From: Membranipora membranacea
Taxonomy: Eukaryota > Bryozoa > Gymnolaemata > Cheilostomatida > Membraniporidae
Length of the DNA: 64,000 nucleotides
NCBI GenBank assembly: GCA_914767715.1
Contig: OU612065.1
Location: 3,844,001 to 3,908,000 of the forward strand
Direction of reading: 5' to 3'
Below are positions 63,267 through 64,000 of the stretch, in pieces. The notes under the pieces are model-generated. The model was not told the DNA's origin. It saw nothing but the letters and a program-made list of their open reading frames with translations, and did no database searches. The first letter of the stretch is position 1. Each line of letters opens with the position of its first letter. The position numbers were made by a program, and so were the translations under genes.

Positions 63267-64000
63267 GTATGTAGTGGCATTCAATATTACCAGGAACATA
63301 ACAGAAACTATTTTGCCAGGCAATAATGTGGAAATTGCAAAATTTAAATTACATCATTCGTGTAAACTGAGAGAACATAGAGAATACTTTGTACATGAAA
63401 CTGAATCTATTATGGGGAGCCTGTTAATCAAAGAGTGAGCTATTCATGAAGATCATAGACAAAACATAAACATAAAAGTGCTCACTTTTAAATTGACATA
63501 CCATGTCCAAACAATGTAATACTGATTACTCTAGATCAAGCTTAAAGGGCAACCAAGGTTCAATTTGGGTACCTACTAGTTGAGGGGAGCTTCTACAATT
63601 TTTAGGTATTTTTTGTGGATCAAACTTGATTTAGATAAAAGTGGAATGTTATAAGTCATAATACTACATGGCCTATTTGTCAGATTTTCCTTTCATGGTG
63701 CAGGAGGCATTGCAGGTATTAGCATTGTCTTCATACTAAATAGGAATATAACATGGTGAGAATTGTACCGTCCAGTAAATACGAATGATATGAATAACAG
63801 GATTTTTTGGTCCCATGTGTACTGAATTCAAATGAGTGTTGCAGAAAACTGCTTGGCTTATGGCAAATTATTTGACGTCTTAAATATGACCAACTTTATG
63901 TCTTGACTTGACTGGTCTTGACTGATGCCATCACTATAGATAGATAGCGACAAATTTTATTTGACCAAGAGAATAATGGGACTTTGGTATCGTTTGTTAT
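63267..64000. other. PACSIN intron running off the window
   Basis: After the donor at 63267 (GAG|GTATGT) no further exon in the PACSIN frame was seen before the window ends. The remaining exons, including the SH3 domain, should lie downstream. Confidence 0.5.

Noticed and set aside
1-64000. CRISPR arrays, operons, ribosome binding sites or prophage genes
   Set aside because: The window is spliced animal DNA; no regularly spaced repeat array or bacterial gene layout is present.

Overview
This is an AT-rich, intron-dense animal genome segment. All six recognised genes are split by introns of about 100 to 3,200 bases with GT-AG ends, and their phases could be checked by hand. The gene set (Piezo, plexin, a nuclear receptor with a full DNA-binding domain, PACSIN) is metazoan. 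The divergence of the receptor and plexin, the mid-sized introns and the many small palindromic repeats suggest an early-branching animal, most likely a sponge. I cannot prove this; a cnidarian or placozoan is not excluded. A ctenophore is unlikely because ctenophore nuclear receptors lack the DNA-binding domain.

Layout. 428-12852 (+): last 20 recognisable exons of a Piezo mechanosensitive channel (about 1,052 C-terminal residues), with a dead non-LTR retrotransposon in one intron. 13797-33541 (+): a complete 30-exon plexin (1,755 aa) with an unusually short N-terminal sema-like region, several PSI/IPT modules, one membrane helix and an intact cytoplasmic RasGAP-like domain. 34300-43550 (-): an eight-exon nuclear receptor (750 aa), whose intron between the second zinc finger and the hinge holds a 3.15 kb long-inverted-repeat element with a 5-bp target duplication. 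43551-48393: a gene-poor stretch with a possible small unrecognised transcript. 48394-54882 (+): inositol-pentakisphosphate 2-kinase (11 exons, 468 aa). 56260-58619 (-): a compact six-exon seven-helix receptor (262 aa) with opsin hallmarks. 60092-63266 (+, runs off the window): the F-BAR half of a PACSIN/syndapin.

The most interesting item is the seven-helix receptor. Aligned by its disulphide cysteines and the TM7 Pro-x-x-Tyr, it has lysine at the retinal-attachment position (bovine K296), glutamate at the E181 counterion position, tyrosine at 113 and the FGPxxC signature before TM3, but lacks the DRY arginine. Opsins are generally reported as absent from sponges and as lacking K296 in placozoans, so the host species decides how surprising this is.

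The genes do not form a pathway. Piezo, plexin, PACSIN and the receptor act at membranes, IPPK makes InsP6, and the nuclear receptor is a transcription factor; they are simply neighbours. Mobile DNA includes the retrotransposon in a TAA repeat, a 392-bp Harbinger-like MITE with TTA duplications, a possible tRNA-derived SINE, and a scatter of short near-perfect palindromes.
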